From positions 10,546,230-10,610,229 of the forward strand of contig CM055097.1 in the NCBI GenBank assembly GCA_029204225.1: DNA of 64,000 bases, given 5' to 3'. A program made the position numbers and the translations under genes. Position 1 is the stretch's first letter, and every line of letters begins with the position of its first letter. Positions 1 to 11,318 of this stretch are shown here, piece by piece. Origin of the DNA: Diphasiastrum complanatum. Its lineage: Eukaryota > Streptophyta > Lycopodiopsida > Lycopodiales > Lycopodiaceae. Under the pieces are notes generated by a model. The model ran no database searches. It was not told the origin of the DNA and saw only the letters and a program-made list of their open reading frames with translations.

Positions 1-337
1 TCAACCAAATCAATAACAAGTTGATGTGACATTGGCAAATTCTAGTTTTGTTGAGATTTCCACATTTGTCTTGAGTTTTGATGAATGAAATGCATTTGTA
101 AGTTAATGTACTTTACTCTCTATAAACAGACCGTACAGGTACTGTCCTCCACACGCATGAGGCCACCCATCCATGTGTTTGATCGTTTGATCCATTGCTC
201 TTGCTTAAATCATAGTGTAAAGCATCTAGATCAAGATCTAACATCTAGAACTTGATAGATCTTTAAATTAAGCAATCAATAACTCTTAATGATTGATAGT
301 ACAATCAATATTTGTCCTTTTTCTCTGAAAATTGACA
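1..337 (+). repeat. Right part of 5' LTR of Copia-1
   Basis: This matches 3232-3568 with scattered substitutions and ends in CA directly before a TGGTATCAGAGC primer site. The left part lies outside the window. Confidence 0.93.
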
Positions 338-350
338 TGGTATCAGAGCC
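338..350 (+). other. Primer-binding site of Copia-1 (initiator Met tRNA)
   Basis: TGGTATCAGAGCC directly follows the LTR. It is the standard complement of the plant initiator methionine tRNA 3' end used to prime minus-strand DNA synthesis. Confidence 0.92.
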
Positions 351-928
351 AAGTCTAAGAGTGATCTAAATGATTAATAGTACTTGAGAAATCATTGACA
401 ATTTGTTGTTTTTGAGTTCTAATTGAGAGGGCGAGTTCAAAGAGAGAAGTAACATCATTGTTTCTGGTCAAGATCGATTTGTGGGCTGAAGTACTATCCA
501 CACATGTGAAACCATACAACAACCTTCAGATTAACTTCCATAAGTGTTCTTGATCCAAAAAAGTGCATACTAGTCCAAAATTCAAGGTTTTTAGTGCATT
601 GTCTAGATCTAGGTTCAATCTATTGAATGCTAATGATCAAATAGTGTTTTGAGTCATTGAAGTAATTCATTCTAAAGCATTAGATCAGATCTTTAAGGTT
701 GATTTGTTCAGATCTTAAGTGTGTCTGGAATATCAAACCAATTTGAACTAGAATCAATTTCTTTGAGGAGTAAATTGCTAGGATATTTGTAGTTGATCTA
801 TTATACCATCATCCAAGTTGAACTAGGTTTGATTGGGCCGAGATTAGAAGCTTCTTGAAAGCTAGAAATCTATCTTAGATCACACCTTATCAAGAGAACT
901 TTGTGTATCTCATAGGCTTTCATTCAAA
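351..928 (+). other. Untranslated leader of Copia-1
   Basis: This stretch between the primer site and gag has no long ORF and is AT-rich. Nothing else was recognised in it. Confidence 0.6.
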
Positions 929-1480
929 ATGACATTCATGGGTGGATATATGTTAGAATCTAGTGAGAAACTAACTTCCAAAAACTATTCCATTTGGAAA
1001 GTAGGAATGGAATCACTACTAGTGGTTCATGATCTCTTTGATATTGTCTTAGGAGTTGAGGAAGAGCCTCAAGCTCCCCAAGAACAACTAAAATACAAGA
1101 AGAGGGTTAGATTAGCCCTACATTGCTTGAAGTTAAATGTAAGCAATGACCTCTTGAAGGAGGTGGCTTCTTGTACCACATCAGAAGAGGCTTGGGAATC
1201 ACTAAAGAACATTTATGAATCCAATAACACTTCAAGAGTGCTTATGCTAAGAAACTTGATCTCGCAAAGCATGAGGGAAAGTGGAGAAAATGGACAAGGT
1301 ATGTCCTAAGGATAAAATCCTTGAACAAAGAATTGGGATCTGTAGGAGAGAGATCCAAGATAATGAACTAGTACAAGTAATCTTGAATGGATTAGGAGAT
1401 GAGTTCTCTAATCTAGTTCAATCTTTTGCTATTCAAGACCAACTTCCATCAATTGAAAAATTGCATAATGTTCTTATGAA
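929..1480 (+). pseudogene. copia gag fragment (UBN2/DUF4219-type)
   Basis: The reading begins near 929 and carries the copia gag signature: a short Leu/Ser-rich start, then SxNYSIWKxxME, then an acidic LGVEEEP-like stretch, then a helical region with EAWESLKNIYE. A frameshift near 1290 moves the rest into another frame (to about 1480), which contains the NELVQVILNGLGDEFSNLVQS motif shared with the copy at 61709-62794. Gag would form the virus-like particle. The zinc knuckle and everything after it up to RT are deleted, so this is a broken relic. Confidence 0.85.
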
Positions 1481-2703
1481 GAAACATTTGCTCCTGTGGC
1501 AAAACTTGTAACCATTAGATTGATCATCTGTATTGCTACTTTATTCAAGTGGAATATCTATCAAATGGATGTGACAAATGCTTTTTTGAATGGATACTTG
1601 GAGGAGGAAATATACATGTTGCAACCCGAGGGCTTCATCAAGGATGGTGAGGAGGACAAGGTTTGCCACTTAAGGAAGAGCCTATATGGCTTGAAGCAAG
1701 CTGTAATGATGAAAAGATCATCATTTTAGTACTTTATGTTGATGATATCATATTGACAGGAAATGATGGTGAAGGCATAAGAAATGTTAAAGTTTCCTTG
1801 TCTAGTGAATTCAAGATGGTAGATCTAGGACTTCTTAAGTTCATACTTGGAATAGAAGCTACTAGAGGTAGTGATTTTACTTCTATAAGTCAATCAAAGT
1901 ATGCTACTTACATTCTTGAGAGGTTTGGCATGAAATATTGTAAAGGGATTGACACCCCTATGGAGCAAACTTGTAAAGTTACTAATGATTGTTTTGAAGC
2001 GTCCTTTGAGAACATCACACTCTTTAGGAAGCTCATAGGCTCCTTAATCTATTTGACAATCACTAGACTAGATTTGAGTTATAGTGTAAGCAAGTTAAGT
2101 CAATATATGCAAGGTCCCTTGATGCATCATTGGAAAAGTGCTAAGAGAGTGCTTAGATATGTCTCTTCTACTAGATTTTTTGGCATTCTCTATTAAGGAT
2201 CTAACTTGTACTTGAGAGCATTTTCGGATTCAGATTTTGCAGGAGATAAGATGGATAGAAGATCCATAAGTGCATTTGTCACTTTTCTTTGTGGAGGAGG
2301 GATATCTTGGCTTTCCAAAAAGCAATATACAATTTCTCTTTCCTCTTGTGAAGCCGAGTACAAGGCATTGACTTCAACAACCAAAGAACTCCTATGGCTA
2401 AGAAGGCTTTTGGTGGAGCTTCAAGTGCTAAAGGCCGAGGAGATCTCTTGCATCTATTGTGACAATCAATCTTCTCAACAAATTGCTACCAATCCGATCT
2501 TCCATGCTAGAACAAAGCATATTGAGATAGCTCATCACTTTGTGAGGGAGAAGGTGCAATCCGAGGAGGTTCAACTTCATCATGTGCCTTCATCCGAGTG
2601 CATAGCTGATATCTTAACCAAACCTTTGGCTAAAGATCCATTTTTCAAGTTAAGAAATGCTCTTGGAGTTGTAGATATGTGTACATTAGACTTGCCAAGT
2701 TAG
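1481..2703 (+). pseudogene. copia reverse transcriptase and RNase H fragment
   Basis: RT is entered in the middle at ETFAPVAKL (about 1482) and continues through DVTNAFLNGYLEEEIYM and SLYGLKQA. About 45 codons are then missing at 1700 and the frame changes. The catalytic YVDD motif is present near 1738. One TAA at 2194-2196 separates RT from RNase H (SDSDFAGDKMDRRSIS, SLSSCEAEYKAL, TKHIEIAHHFVREKV, ADILTKPLA). The frame is the same on both sides of that stop. The protein would copy element RNA into cDNA, but this copy is dead. Confidence 0.92.
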
Positions 2704-2716
2704 AAGTGAGGAGGAG

Positions 2717-3568
2717 TGTTAAAATATCACTTCCAACTTGTTGTATCTTGTAGATCTCAAGTTATTTGAGCTTGATAGGATCTCACACGTGTGGATTCTG
2801 TTCCCACGTGTGAAAGAATGTACATAAGTCATTTTTATTAAGTTAGATTGGTTTTAGCTTGATCTACACTATTGTGAAATTGTCCTTTGAGTAGAATCTT
2901 GAAAATGGTCAAATTGGTCAAACTTTTTGTAAATAGATTGGACTTCCATGTGAATGAGTTGTTACTCACACATGTCAAGAGAACATTCACACATGTGGAT
3001 AAGCTTCTAGAAGATAAGATAGAAAGATTCCATTAGATCCTATTTTATAGAGAATATTCCTATAGATGTGGAAGACTAGCTTTTTGTTTTCTAGCCAAAG
3101 AGAATAGTCAACTTTGGGAAATGAGCACATATGGCTCCCATTGGTGGATCTGGATGACTAGGCACTCTTCACATGTGTGAAGGCCTACTGGACATTGTAC
3201 AGCTCGTGGATGTACTTGATCTATAAAGAGATTAACCAAATCAATAACAAGTTGATGTGACATTGGCAAATTCTAGTTTTGTTGAGATTTCCACATTTGT
3301 CTTGAGTTTTGATGAATGAAATGCATTTGTAAGTTAATGTACTTTACTCTATGTAAACAGGCCGTACAGGTACTATCCTCCACACGTGTGAGGCCGCCCA
3401 TCCATGTGTTTGATCATTTGATCCATTGCTCTTGCTTAAATCATAGTGTAAAGCATCTAGATCAAGATCTAACATCTAGAACTTGATAGATATTTGGATT
3501 AAGCAATCAATAACTCTTAATGATTGATAGTACAATCAATATTTATCTTTTTTCTCTGAAAATTGACA
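2717..3568 (+). repeat. 3' LTR of Copia-1, with polypurine tract 2706-2716
   Basis: The purine run at 2706-2716 precedes TGTTAAAATATC, and the LTR ends in ...ATTGACA, giving the standard TG...CA ends and 852 bp. It contains two perfect CACACGTGTG palindromes (2784-2793 and 3381-3390) and several near matches. These are G-box-like and may be enhancer sites. Confidence 0.92.
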
Positions 3569-3690
3569 TGAAGATGCTGATTTTTCTACATTGGTGAGAT
3601 TGGTGAAGTAGCTTCTTTTGTTACCCAAGATCTTTTTGTGGATTGGATCATCAATGATCTGAGATCCTTCACATGGTATCAGAGCTTGTG
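3569..3690 (+). repeat. End of another LTR plus its primer-binding site
   Basis: The sequence directly after Copia-1 ends in ...CCTTCACA followed by TGGTATCAGAGC at 3674-3685, the same LTR-end/iMet primer-site arrangement as at 331-350. Only about 105 bp of this LTR is present, so Copia-1 probably inserted into or recombined with an older + strand element. Confidence 0.65.
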
Positions 3691-4033
3691 TTTCAGGTTA
3701 TAAAGGAGGAAATCATATCTATTAATGATTTGGTGAAGATATCAAGGCTAGAGCATGCTAGAGAGGATTCTACACCAAAATCAAGTTTTTTACTTTTGTA
3801 GATTGGATAAATTGTAACTCTCCAAGCTGGCCACTCTCCCAATGTGGGTATTTTATCCAATTCCTTTCTGGCCTCTATTTCAGAGATTTTAAACTTAAGG
3901 ACCCAACCACCACACGAGGACTCATGAGGATGTCGCGCTAAAAAACTCTAGATCTGGTCCTCGACGCTGATTGGCCTTCTGAATAATGGTGTGGTCCTTG
4001 ATGAAGATGGACCTGGTTGCACTGCCTGTGAAA
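3691..4033. other. Non-coding stretch, probable leader relic and junction
   Basis: No protein similarity was seen. The first part is probably leader of the element primed at 3674. The junction with the minus-strand gypsy element must lie somewhere here but has no visible target duplication. Confidence 0.4.
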
Positions 4034-4660
4034 CTAGCTGTTGTTTTTCAACTTCAAGGGCTCCACCCTGTCCATGCCTGAATCCAACCCTGTATCCATT
4101 GGTGCATCAGCTTGGTGTGGAGGGGAGAATTGTGGCATGACCGGAACTGGGATTTGAGGCCCAACTTCCAACACCTGAGCAGCTGCTTTTTCATATGCAT
4201 TGATGGTTGCCTTAGCCTTTGCCAACTCAGTTGAAGCTGCACCTTTGAATTTGTCAAAGCGGCCTTGGAATCCTTGAAGCACCACTTTGTAAGTTTCAAC
4301 TTTATTGAACAAATACGTAATCTCCGTCGGAGTTACCGGATGATCAGGTATTTGCGTCTGGAGATACGCATCACGCTCAAGAGAAGTCACATCAAATTCA
4401 CCTTGGAGACATGTGCGATATTGTTCTGCCATCTGGAGCAGCTGCACTTGTTGTCTTGCATCCTGCATGGCCTTGTCTACCTGATCTTGGGCGGTTGTGA
4501 GCGCATTCTGCAATGAGCTGACATATTCTTCTAGGCGATCAGCCAATTGTTGTGTCGTCTTCTTCTCAGCTTCGGATTTGGCTTCATGCTGCTTGGCGAT
4601 CTTCAACTCTTTGTCCAGCTGAATAACTTTCTGGCTGATGAGAGTATTTTCCGATCCCAT
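4034..4660 (-). CDS. Coiled-coil ORF of 208 aa downstream of gypsy integrase
   Basis: This is the longest uninterrupted ORF of Gypsy-1. It starts MGSENTLISQK and is rich in Glu, Gln, Lys and Ala with heptad-like spacing over about residues 10-90 and 120-160. The tail (from about residue 165) is rich in Pro and Met. I see no signal peptide, membrane segment or catalytic motif. It sits on the same strand as the element, beyond integrase, where Athila/Tat elements often carry an additional ORF. It could be an element accessory protein or a captured host fragment. The function is not recognised. Confidence 0.5.
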   Translation of the reverse strand: MGSENTLISQKVIQLDKELKIAKQHEAKSEAEKKTTQQLADRLEEYVSSLQNALTTAQDQVDKAMQDARQQVQLLQMAEQYRTCLQGEFDVTSLERDAYLQTQIPDHPVTPTEITYLFNKVETYKVVLQGFQGRFDKFKGAASTELAKAKATINAYEKAAAQVLEVGPQIPVPVMPQFSPPHQADAPMDTGLDSGMDRVEPLKLKNNS

Positions 4661-5915
4661 ATATGAGATTCACTGTTCCATTTCATTTTTCTTCTCCAGC
4701 ATAGACTGGATCACTTGCGCAAGGCTTGAGACCAAACCGAGAGCATCACCAGATTCTACTGTTGTGGAGGTGGTAGCAGCAGAAGGACCTAGTGGTACTG
4801 TCCTTGGTTGGCATAGAACAGATGCCTGTAATTCTTCTTCTTCAAAGAGGTCTTCCTCTTCATAGCCCTCAGGTCTCATGAATACCCATTGTAGTAAGCA
4901 TAGGCTTCGCAAGGGTCATCCACTGAGTGACCATGCTTGTGCTAAGAAGGATGATATACGTTGCAGATGGGACATCACGATGGATAGTATGACGAGGCGA
5001 CTGAGATGTATCTGTGGAAGACATGATGAACAGAAATGGAAAGTAATACACGCGAGTGTATATCAGAAAACAGTTTTGAAAGTTCTGAAGGCTTTGGTCA
5101 CTGGAAAATTTGGCAAGAGCTTCGCTAGCACAAGTGAGGAATGAATCGAATTCAGCCAGCTTATAGGTGAATTTGGAGGGTCCATTACAGTGAATACTAG
5201 AGTTCTAAACAAAAATTTGTAGGCTTGTACAGTACTGTGAAAGTAGGCTATAAAAATCTTGGCGAAGGTTTCTGAGGTGCTGAACCCAACCGGCAGACGT
5301 TTTTCAGGGTTGGCAAAGGATGAACCTTTGCCCAAGAGGGTCCTTCGTCCAAGTACTGTCATGAATGCAAATTTTCAATATCTGAACCTATGGCCAACTT
5401 AATTTTGACATTTTAAGACCATCTAGCATGTCAACAAAGGTTTCCAAAATGGCATATTGCTGAGCATTTGCCTAACTCAAAAAAGAGACTTTTTTTGAAA
5501 AAAGAACCGTCGCCCATATCATTTCTAAAAAGAGTAAGGTGCTCGGCGAAGGTTTCCAAAATGGCATAATGCTGAGCATTTGCCTAACTCAAAAAGGAGA
5601 CTTTTTCTGAAAAAGAACCGTCGCCCATCTCAATATAGATATATCTAAAGTGGATGTACAATCTGAAAGCTCAACGAAGGTTTCCAATACTGTATAGGCA
5701 ACTTATGACTGAAACAATGATTGTATAAGTCATTTTCCATAAAAACTATCTTTTAAAAATATTTTCCTCCTCTTTTTCCATTTTTATGACTTTTCTGACT
5801 TTTGCTCATCAGTCTTTCTTCATTTTTTTTTTCTATCTTTTCCAAACAAAACTTATCAATTAAATATTGAAAACAAAAAATTGAAAAACAATTAAAAAAT
5901 AAAAAATCATTTAGA
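4661..5915 (-). other. Decayed 3' region of Gypsy-1 with recurring motif
   Basis: Several short minus-strand ORFs (4670-4912, 4869-5051, 5063-5362) show no known family and probably are pieces of the ORF ending at 4034. The stretch carries repeated copies of a GGCGAAGGTTT-like phrase, also found in the element leader at 10360-11000. 5740-5915 is T-rich on + and could be purine-rich sense sequence near the lost 3' end. Confidence 0.4.
5431..5655. repeat. Imperfect tandem duplication, about 112-bp unit
   Basis: 5431-5542 and 5543-5655 share a core beginning GGTTTCCAAAATGGCATA. They continue through GCTGAGCATTTGCC and end near GAACCGTCGCCCAT, with small indels in the A and T runs. Confidence 0.85.
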
Positions 5916-7073
5916 TCATGCTTGCTGAACTGGCGGAGCAGGCTGCCAAAACTTGCATAATCGGCTATCATTCACATGTGTATCAAATCGTTTTCCGTCC
6001 AAGTGCTCAAGAATCACTGCTCCATAGTTCAGGATTTCCTTCACTTTATACGGGCCTTCACCGATAAACTTCAATTTTCTCTTGATCAGTTTGGTTTTGT
6101 ACATCGATGCGAGATCTCCTGCTTTTAGATCCTTTTTGTATAATCGACGATCGTGCCATGCCTTGCGTCGGGCTTTCTCTGCTGCTAATGCATGAACTGC
6201 CATCAATCGTGTTTCACATAATTTGTGCAACGCTTCATTACGTAGTTGTAAAGGCTTATCATCATTCAACCGTTCTGTTGTCGTTATGCGTAAAGATGGA
6301 ATTAAAAATTCAATCGACATGACAACATCTTGACCATACACCAGTTGAAAGGGTGTTTGATTTGTACTACTTTTGTAAGCGGTTCTGAATGCCCATAATG
6401 CTGCACACAGTTTATGTTAACAATTAGACCGACTCGCTTCAACTGTTTTCGTCATAATAGTGCAAAGAATTTTGTTGAAAGATTCAGCTTGGCCATTCCC
6501 TCTGGGATAGTAAGGAGTACTAAATCTGTGTATAACAAAAAAATCTTCCAGTAAACACTTTATTGTTTGATTAACAAAGTGTGTACCCCAGTCATTGACA
6601 ATCTCGATCGGACATCCAAATCTGATAATGATATTTTTGTAGAGAAACTTAGCCGTAGATTTCGCATCAGCAACTTTGACAGCTTTGGCTTCAACGCACT
6701 TGGTCATATAATCAGTTGCTACGATAATGTATCGGGCCTGAGATCCTCTCACGACAGGATGAATAGGACCAACATAATCCAGTCCCCATTTTTCAAATGG
6801 CGCTTGCGATAAAACCAGATGCAAGGGTTCATAGTTCTGTCTAGTAGGCCATCGTGCTCGCTGGCAAACATCACATGTTTGAATATAATTTTATGTGTCC
6901 TTATGAAGCGTAGGCCACCAACAACCTGATTGCAAAAGTTTGTGAACCGTAATATCGGTAGAGAAGTGTCCTTCGCCCATGCCATCATGTGAAAACATGA
7001 TTGAATCTGGTATTTCATGCAGTAAAACACATCTACGTAGAATATTGTCTGATCCAATACAATTGTCCTGCAA
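5916..7073 (-). pseudogene. Gypsy-1 integrase
   Basis: Read on minus, the zinc-binding N-terminal part (about 7073-6891) is followed by the catalytic core (6824-6417) and the C-terminal part (6341-5916). The core shows KWGLDYVGPI, then YIIVATDYMTKCVEAKAV, IEIVNDWGTHF (usual SDxGTHF changed to NDW), and YYPRGNGQAESFNK with the final Glu. The C-terminal piece has the KAGDL and GPYKVKEIL strands of the SH3-like fold. The frame is broken near 6890 and 6416. The enzyme would join element cDNA to host DNA. This copy is defective. Confidence 0.9.
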
Positions 7074-7770
7074 TCAATTGTTGAGCCTTATGAATCAATT
7101 GTCTCTTCTGTACTTTTGTCAAAGAGTCATTCGGTTGTCCTAGCATCAAGTACTCAACAATATCCGCTGCCCACTCAGGTATTGCTTCTACATAGAATAA
7201 TGCAGCATCTGGTAATTCATCATCCACTTCAGTATTAACTAGTGCGGATTCAATTTGCGAAACATGGTCGGCTAGATAATGTTGCTTCCCCTTTCGAACC
7301 ACAATTCGAAAGTCAAATTCAGTCAATAACAGTAACCATCTTGCAATACATCCAATATTGCACGTCTTGTTTACCAAGTAAAGTAACGGCTGGTGATCCG
7401 TATAAAATGCAAAGTGCATTTCCATGAGGTAATGACCAAATTTCTGAACAAAAAAAATCATGGCTAATACTTCACGTTCTATTGTTGAATAGTTCCTCTC
7501 TAGATCTGTAAGCTGTCTGCTTGCAAATCGTATAGGATAGTCCTTCTTATAGTCACCTGGCTGCGTCAAAACTGATCCAATGGCATATTTTGAGGCATCC
7601 GTGTGAACATGAAATTCAATCGTCCAATCTAGAGAACACAGTATCGGTGCTGAAGTTAATGCTTTTTTGACAGTATCCATTTGAGAATCATAATGAACTC
7701 CCAATTTTTTGTCTGGTCGGTCACAAGTATGATCCGTTGTTGATGAATCATCATCCTCTTTTTGAACCAC
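7033..7770 (-). pseudogene. Gypsy-1 RNase H
   Basis: The segment opens just after a missing RT, at DTVKKALTSAPIL. It then shows HTDASKYAIGSVL (first Asp), NYSTIEREVLAMIF (Glu), YTDHQPLLYLVNK (Asp) and the tail REGK/HYLADHVSQIE, the usual RNase H series of gypsy elements. It has 245 codons without a stop, the best-preserved pol piece of this copy. No xxDD polymerase motif exists between this and protease, so RT was lost by deletion near 7740-7790. Confidence 0.9.
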
Positions 7771-7789
7771 TGGTCTGATAGTCCAAGTT

Positions 7790-8466
7790 GCAAGATCAAC
7801 CTTGACTACATGTTCCCGATTTTCAAAAGTGATTTTTCCGATATCCCAGTTATGAATTACTTGCGCAACTCATAACCATGGACGTTCCAATAGGACTCGA
7901 TAGACATTTGGTGCTTCTGGTAAGTCCATTACTATGAAAGTAATGACGAACTATACTCCCGCAATTCTGGCAGGTATATCTTCAACCATTCCTCGTAGAC
8001 AAACTGTAGTTTGATCAGCTAGCTTAATGGCAAAAGTCGCAGGCTTGATCTTTGTAAGGCCCCATTTTGCAAATAGCTTTGTAGAAATCAGGTTAACTCC
8101 CAAACCGCGATCTATCACAGATGCTTCATTAGAAAATTGTCTATGCTATATCAACAGGGTGATATTCTTTTGTTCACTTTCCCAAGCTGCTTCGACATGA
8201 AATACTTCATCAGATTCTTCAAATCCAGCACAAAAAAGTGGCTCCTGATGAACTTCTGGTTCGGCTTGAGCTAACTTTTGCGCTAAGACTTCTTTTGCTT
8301 TTGGCACCAACTTCAGGAATTCTCCCAATGAAATATTGATCTTACTAGACAAAATATTCATGAACAGTTTTGTTTGTGGTGCTTCCGGTTCAATCATCTT
8401 GAAGGGTTCTTCATGATGATGCAACTGATCATTCATATCTGTACGTGAATTTCTTAGTGGTTGCAA
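7790..8466 (-). pseudogene. Gypsy-1 protease region
   Basis: Read on minus, an acidic linker (8466-8146) leads to an aspartic protease core. The catalytic triplet expected as D-S/T-G appears as IDRGLGVNLIS (Ser/Thr replaced by Arg). It is followed by IKLADQTT, a broken FIVMDLPEAPN segment and VIHNWDIGKITFE. Two in-frame stops fall in the core. The protease would process Gag-Pol, but the altered active site and stops make this copy inactive. Confidence 0.75.
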
Positions 8467-8615
8467 TGGAAAAAAAAACGAACTTTGGTTGTTGCTTTAG
8501 CAGCTTCAAGCTCCTCTTCTTCTTGCAGATGTTTAATCCACTGTCTCATATCCTGATATCTTCTTTTTTCTGCATGAAGATTTGGATAGACTCCAGATGT
8601 TGTTGGTATATCAGT

Positions 8616-9029
8616 TCATGGTATAGAATCAGTAGGTACTTGATCTGCTACCGGTTCTTTCTGCTTCTGTGCTCTGGTGACCACCATCAAGGGTACAGTT
8701 GGTTTATTCTGAGATATTGGTCTTCGCTTGATTGTTATCAAATTTACAAGAGCTGTAGCTGGTGGTGGCTTCGGTCTTGCTGGACAGTCTTTATAGCAAT
8801 GCCCATAACCACAGTCATGACAGAGTGGTACAAATTTTTCTTTATTTGGACATTCTGCAACTCTGTGAATTTCTCCACATGCAAAGCATCCAAATGGTGC
8901 TCTGGTCCAGTTTCTAGATGCTTGTTGTTGCGCGACAGCATAAATAGCATATTGTTTTGAAGATCCACTTTCTTGATCATTACCATAGTTCCATTGCTCG
9001 GCACTTCTGTACAGTTCTGGTTCCATCAA
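8616..9029 (-). pseudogene. Gypsy-1 gag C-terminus with two zinc knuckles
   Basis: Two knuckles lie in series: CFACGEIHRVAEC and CHDCGYGHCYKDC. Both have the spacing C-X2-C-X3-H-X4-C, one residue shorter than the canonical retroviral CX2CX4HX4C. A basic, proline-rich tail follows. Nucleocapsid knuckles bind element RNA. The piece is separated by stops from the gag N-terminal half to its right. Confidence 0.85.
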
Positions 9030-10120
9030 ATTGGCAGGAGAAGCGAGGTGCTTTGGTGGGGCAGGTAAGGCTAAACGTTTCGGGTATCCAAGAGTAGATT
9101 GTCGAGGTCTGGCTGCTAGATTTCCTCCATACTATGGTTCACGATATCCCATTTGGGCATATCGTTGCTGAATTATCCGAGGATTGAAGTTGCAAAAAGC
9201 AGTCTTATGATCAAGCAAATTTCACAAATGGCATATACTGATTTTCATTCATTTTTTCAATTGAGGACACTCATTCACTGTGTGATTTTCTGTACAAATA
9301 GAATACTAGACATTTTCCTGGTAGGAAAAGTCTTCACAAACTTGTCAGGTTCCTTTTTCGCTTGTCCATGGAAATCTTCCAATGCTTTGATCCTCTTATC
9401 AAATTGTGACTGCAACTTTTCCATCTGTTTCTGCTGGTTCTTTTTGAGTTTCTCGAATTCATTGAGCATCATTTTTGCAGTAGCGTTGACATTCGTTGAT
9501 GCAATAATGGTGGATGTCAGAGTGGTCTGCCCTACTGAATAAGACAACACACTGATATTTGACTCAACGTCTGAATCTTCATCCTCCTCCCGAATTGCAT
9601 CATCCATAACAATTTGCAAAAGTACATACTCATTATGGCATTTCAGCTCACATCTGATCCTTTTAGGTAAACCTGACAAAAATCACATAATCATTGCATT
9701 TTCGTTAATCAGCTTAGGTTCGCACTCAGATCTGAGGTATTTTACCTATTTAATGTAATCTTGAACCATTTCTCGCTTTCCCATTTTAATTTTACTTAAA
9801 AGTGGAAAAGGATCTTCCATAAACTTCCGAGGTTTGAACCGTGTGATAAGGGCTCGTTTAACCATCTCCCAATCCGTACGCTCAGTTTCATCTTAATTAT
9901 AGTACCAATCTTGTGCTGCGCCTGTTAAGGTCATAGGAAAAAGCTTAAGTTTATCATGGGGAAAAATTTCGCCATAGACTTCACAAAATTCAGAATAGAT
10001 CTGAAGAAATCGAACTAGATATGTTAATCCATTGTATTTGGGTAGATCCAAATGGGGTGCGCTTCTAACAATGATTGGATTGACTTCCTGAGGAGCTCCT
10101 CCAGGAGCAGCCATCTTCAT
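9030..10120 (-). pseudogene. Gypsy-1 gag N-terminal and central part
   Basis: On minus, the start at about 10120 (MKMAAPGGAPQEVNP) leads into LDLPKYNG...FLQIYSEFCEVYG and KLFPMTLTGAAQDWYYN. This is the retrotransposon gag domain pattern (Retrotrans_gag, W-Y near the end). After a stop at about 9892 the frame resumes with FLSGLPKRIRCELK, then an acidic region and a coiled coil (about 9440-9380: KLKKNQQKQMEKLQSQFDKR). Stops and frameshifts near 9275 and 9690 interrupt it. Confidence 0.82.
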
Positions 10121-11318
10121 AGATTCAAATCAAGTAGACAATGAGATTGGATCTAGATTTTCAATCAAAACTATCTCAGATCAGATTTGCTAGATCTATC
10201 CCACTTGGTAAGAATCGGACTATATCGTGAAAAAGATTTCGAAATTCAATCAATCGATACTTGAAAAATTTCTCATAATCCAAATCAGACTGTATAAGAT
10301 TTGACCCAAATTTTGACAAAGACTTGATCTAGAAAATCAGAACCTAAAATTAGAACTAGCGAAGGTTTTCTAGACGAAGATTGACTCGGCGAAGGTTCAT
10401 CAATGCTATTTTTGACAAAAAAAAAACTCTTTGATCAGGTTTTTTAGACAATTTCTATGGAAATAACCTTCATCAAACTCTCAGACTAGAAGTCTGACAC
10501 AGATGAAGCTGGGGTAAACTCGGCGAAGGTTTCTAGTACAAAAAAACATAGTTTCTATAGTTTGACGAGAGTAAAAATCAAGATTTTCTATGATCTGGAT
10601 AGGAAGAATGTTCGCCGAGCTCAAAAATAGTAATTTACTTTAAATAGAATGATCTGGGAACTTAGCGAAGGTTCTGGCAAAGAATCAAGAGTAATACTGG
10701 TATTTTTGCAAAAAAGAGACTTTTTTGGCAAAAAATATGACAATATGACAACTGATTCTCTGAGAAAACCTTCTATTTCTGATATTATTCTTCATAGACC
10801 TGGCAGTAGATAGATCTGAATCACATCTATGCACAGTGAATCGGACGAAGGTTCTTTTTCTGTATTTTTAGGGTTTTGGTGATTTTTTGGTGTTTTTTGA
10901 TGGTTTTTCTAATGTTTCTGGAAATCTGCTAGGAAGGATTGTTCGACCTTCAAACTGAAGGTTTTGTGATCAAAACCAAAGGTGTCTGCAACTCGGCAAA
11001 GGTTTTTTGAAATAGGGCAAAAATTTATGCTCTGATGACAATTTTTGTCTCCTTTTGACCAAAATCTGACAGATTTGACCAATTTTTGTTGTTTTTTTTA
11101 TATCTCAAATTCAAATGGATCTTAAGAATGGTGATCTGAATAGCTTTCCTAGTTCTACGATCAAATCAGATTTCAAACAAGCAAATCCACTCAAATCAAG
11201 CAAAATCACTCCAAAACTAACCCTAAATGCAGATCTAACACTATTTATGCAACGACAAGATGCCTAATGCAAGCTATCCATCCAACAAACATGCTGCAAA
11301 CTAAAAAATTGGTGTAGC
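10121..11318 (-). other. Long untranslated leader of Gypsy-1
   Basis: About 1.2 kb lies between the primer site and gag. No ORF is present. The + strand phrase (C)TCGGCGAAGGTTT and close variants recur at about 10365, 10392, 10523, 10665, 10845 and 10993. The same phrase occurs beyond integrase at about 5263, 5431, 5543 and 5672. Confidence 0.6.

Larger units (their letters stand above)
1..3568 (+). mobile_element. Ty1/copia LTR retrotransposon, internally deleted (Copia-1)
   Basis: Two LTR copies (1-337, cut by the window edge, and 2717-3568) align without net length change at an offset of 3231 bp. They bracket an iMet-type primer-binding site, a gag fragment, a reverse transcriptase/RNase H fragment and a polypurine tract in the order expected of copia. 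Protease, integrase and the first part of RT are missing, because gag runs straight into RT at about 1482. A second deletion removes roughly 45 codons of RT near 1700, and a stop codon lies at 2194-2196. The copy cannot encode its own proteins, but it keeps the cis signals a mobilised element would need. The 5' target duplication lies outside the window. Confidence 0.93.
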
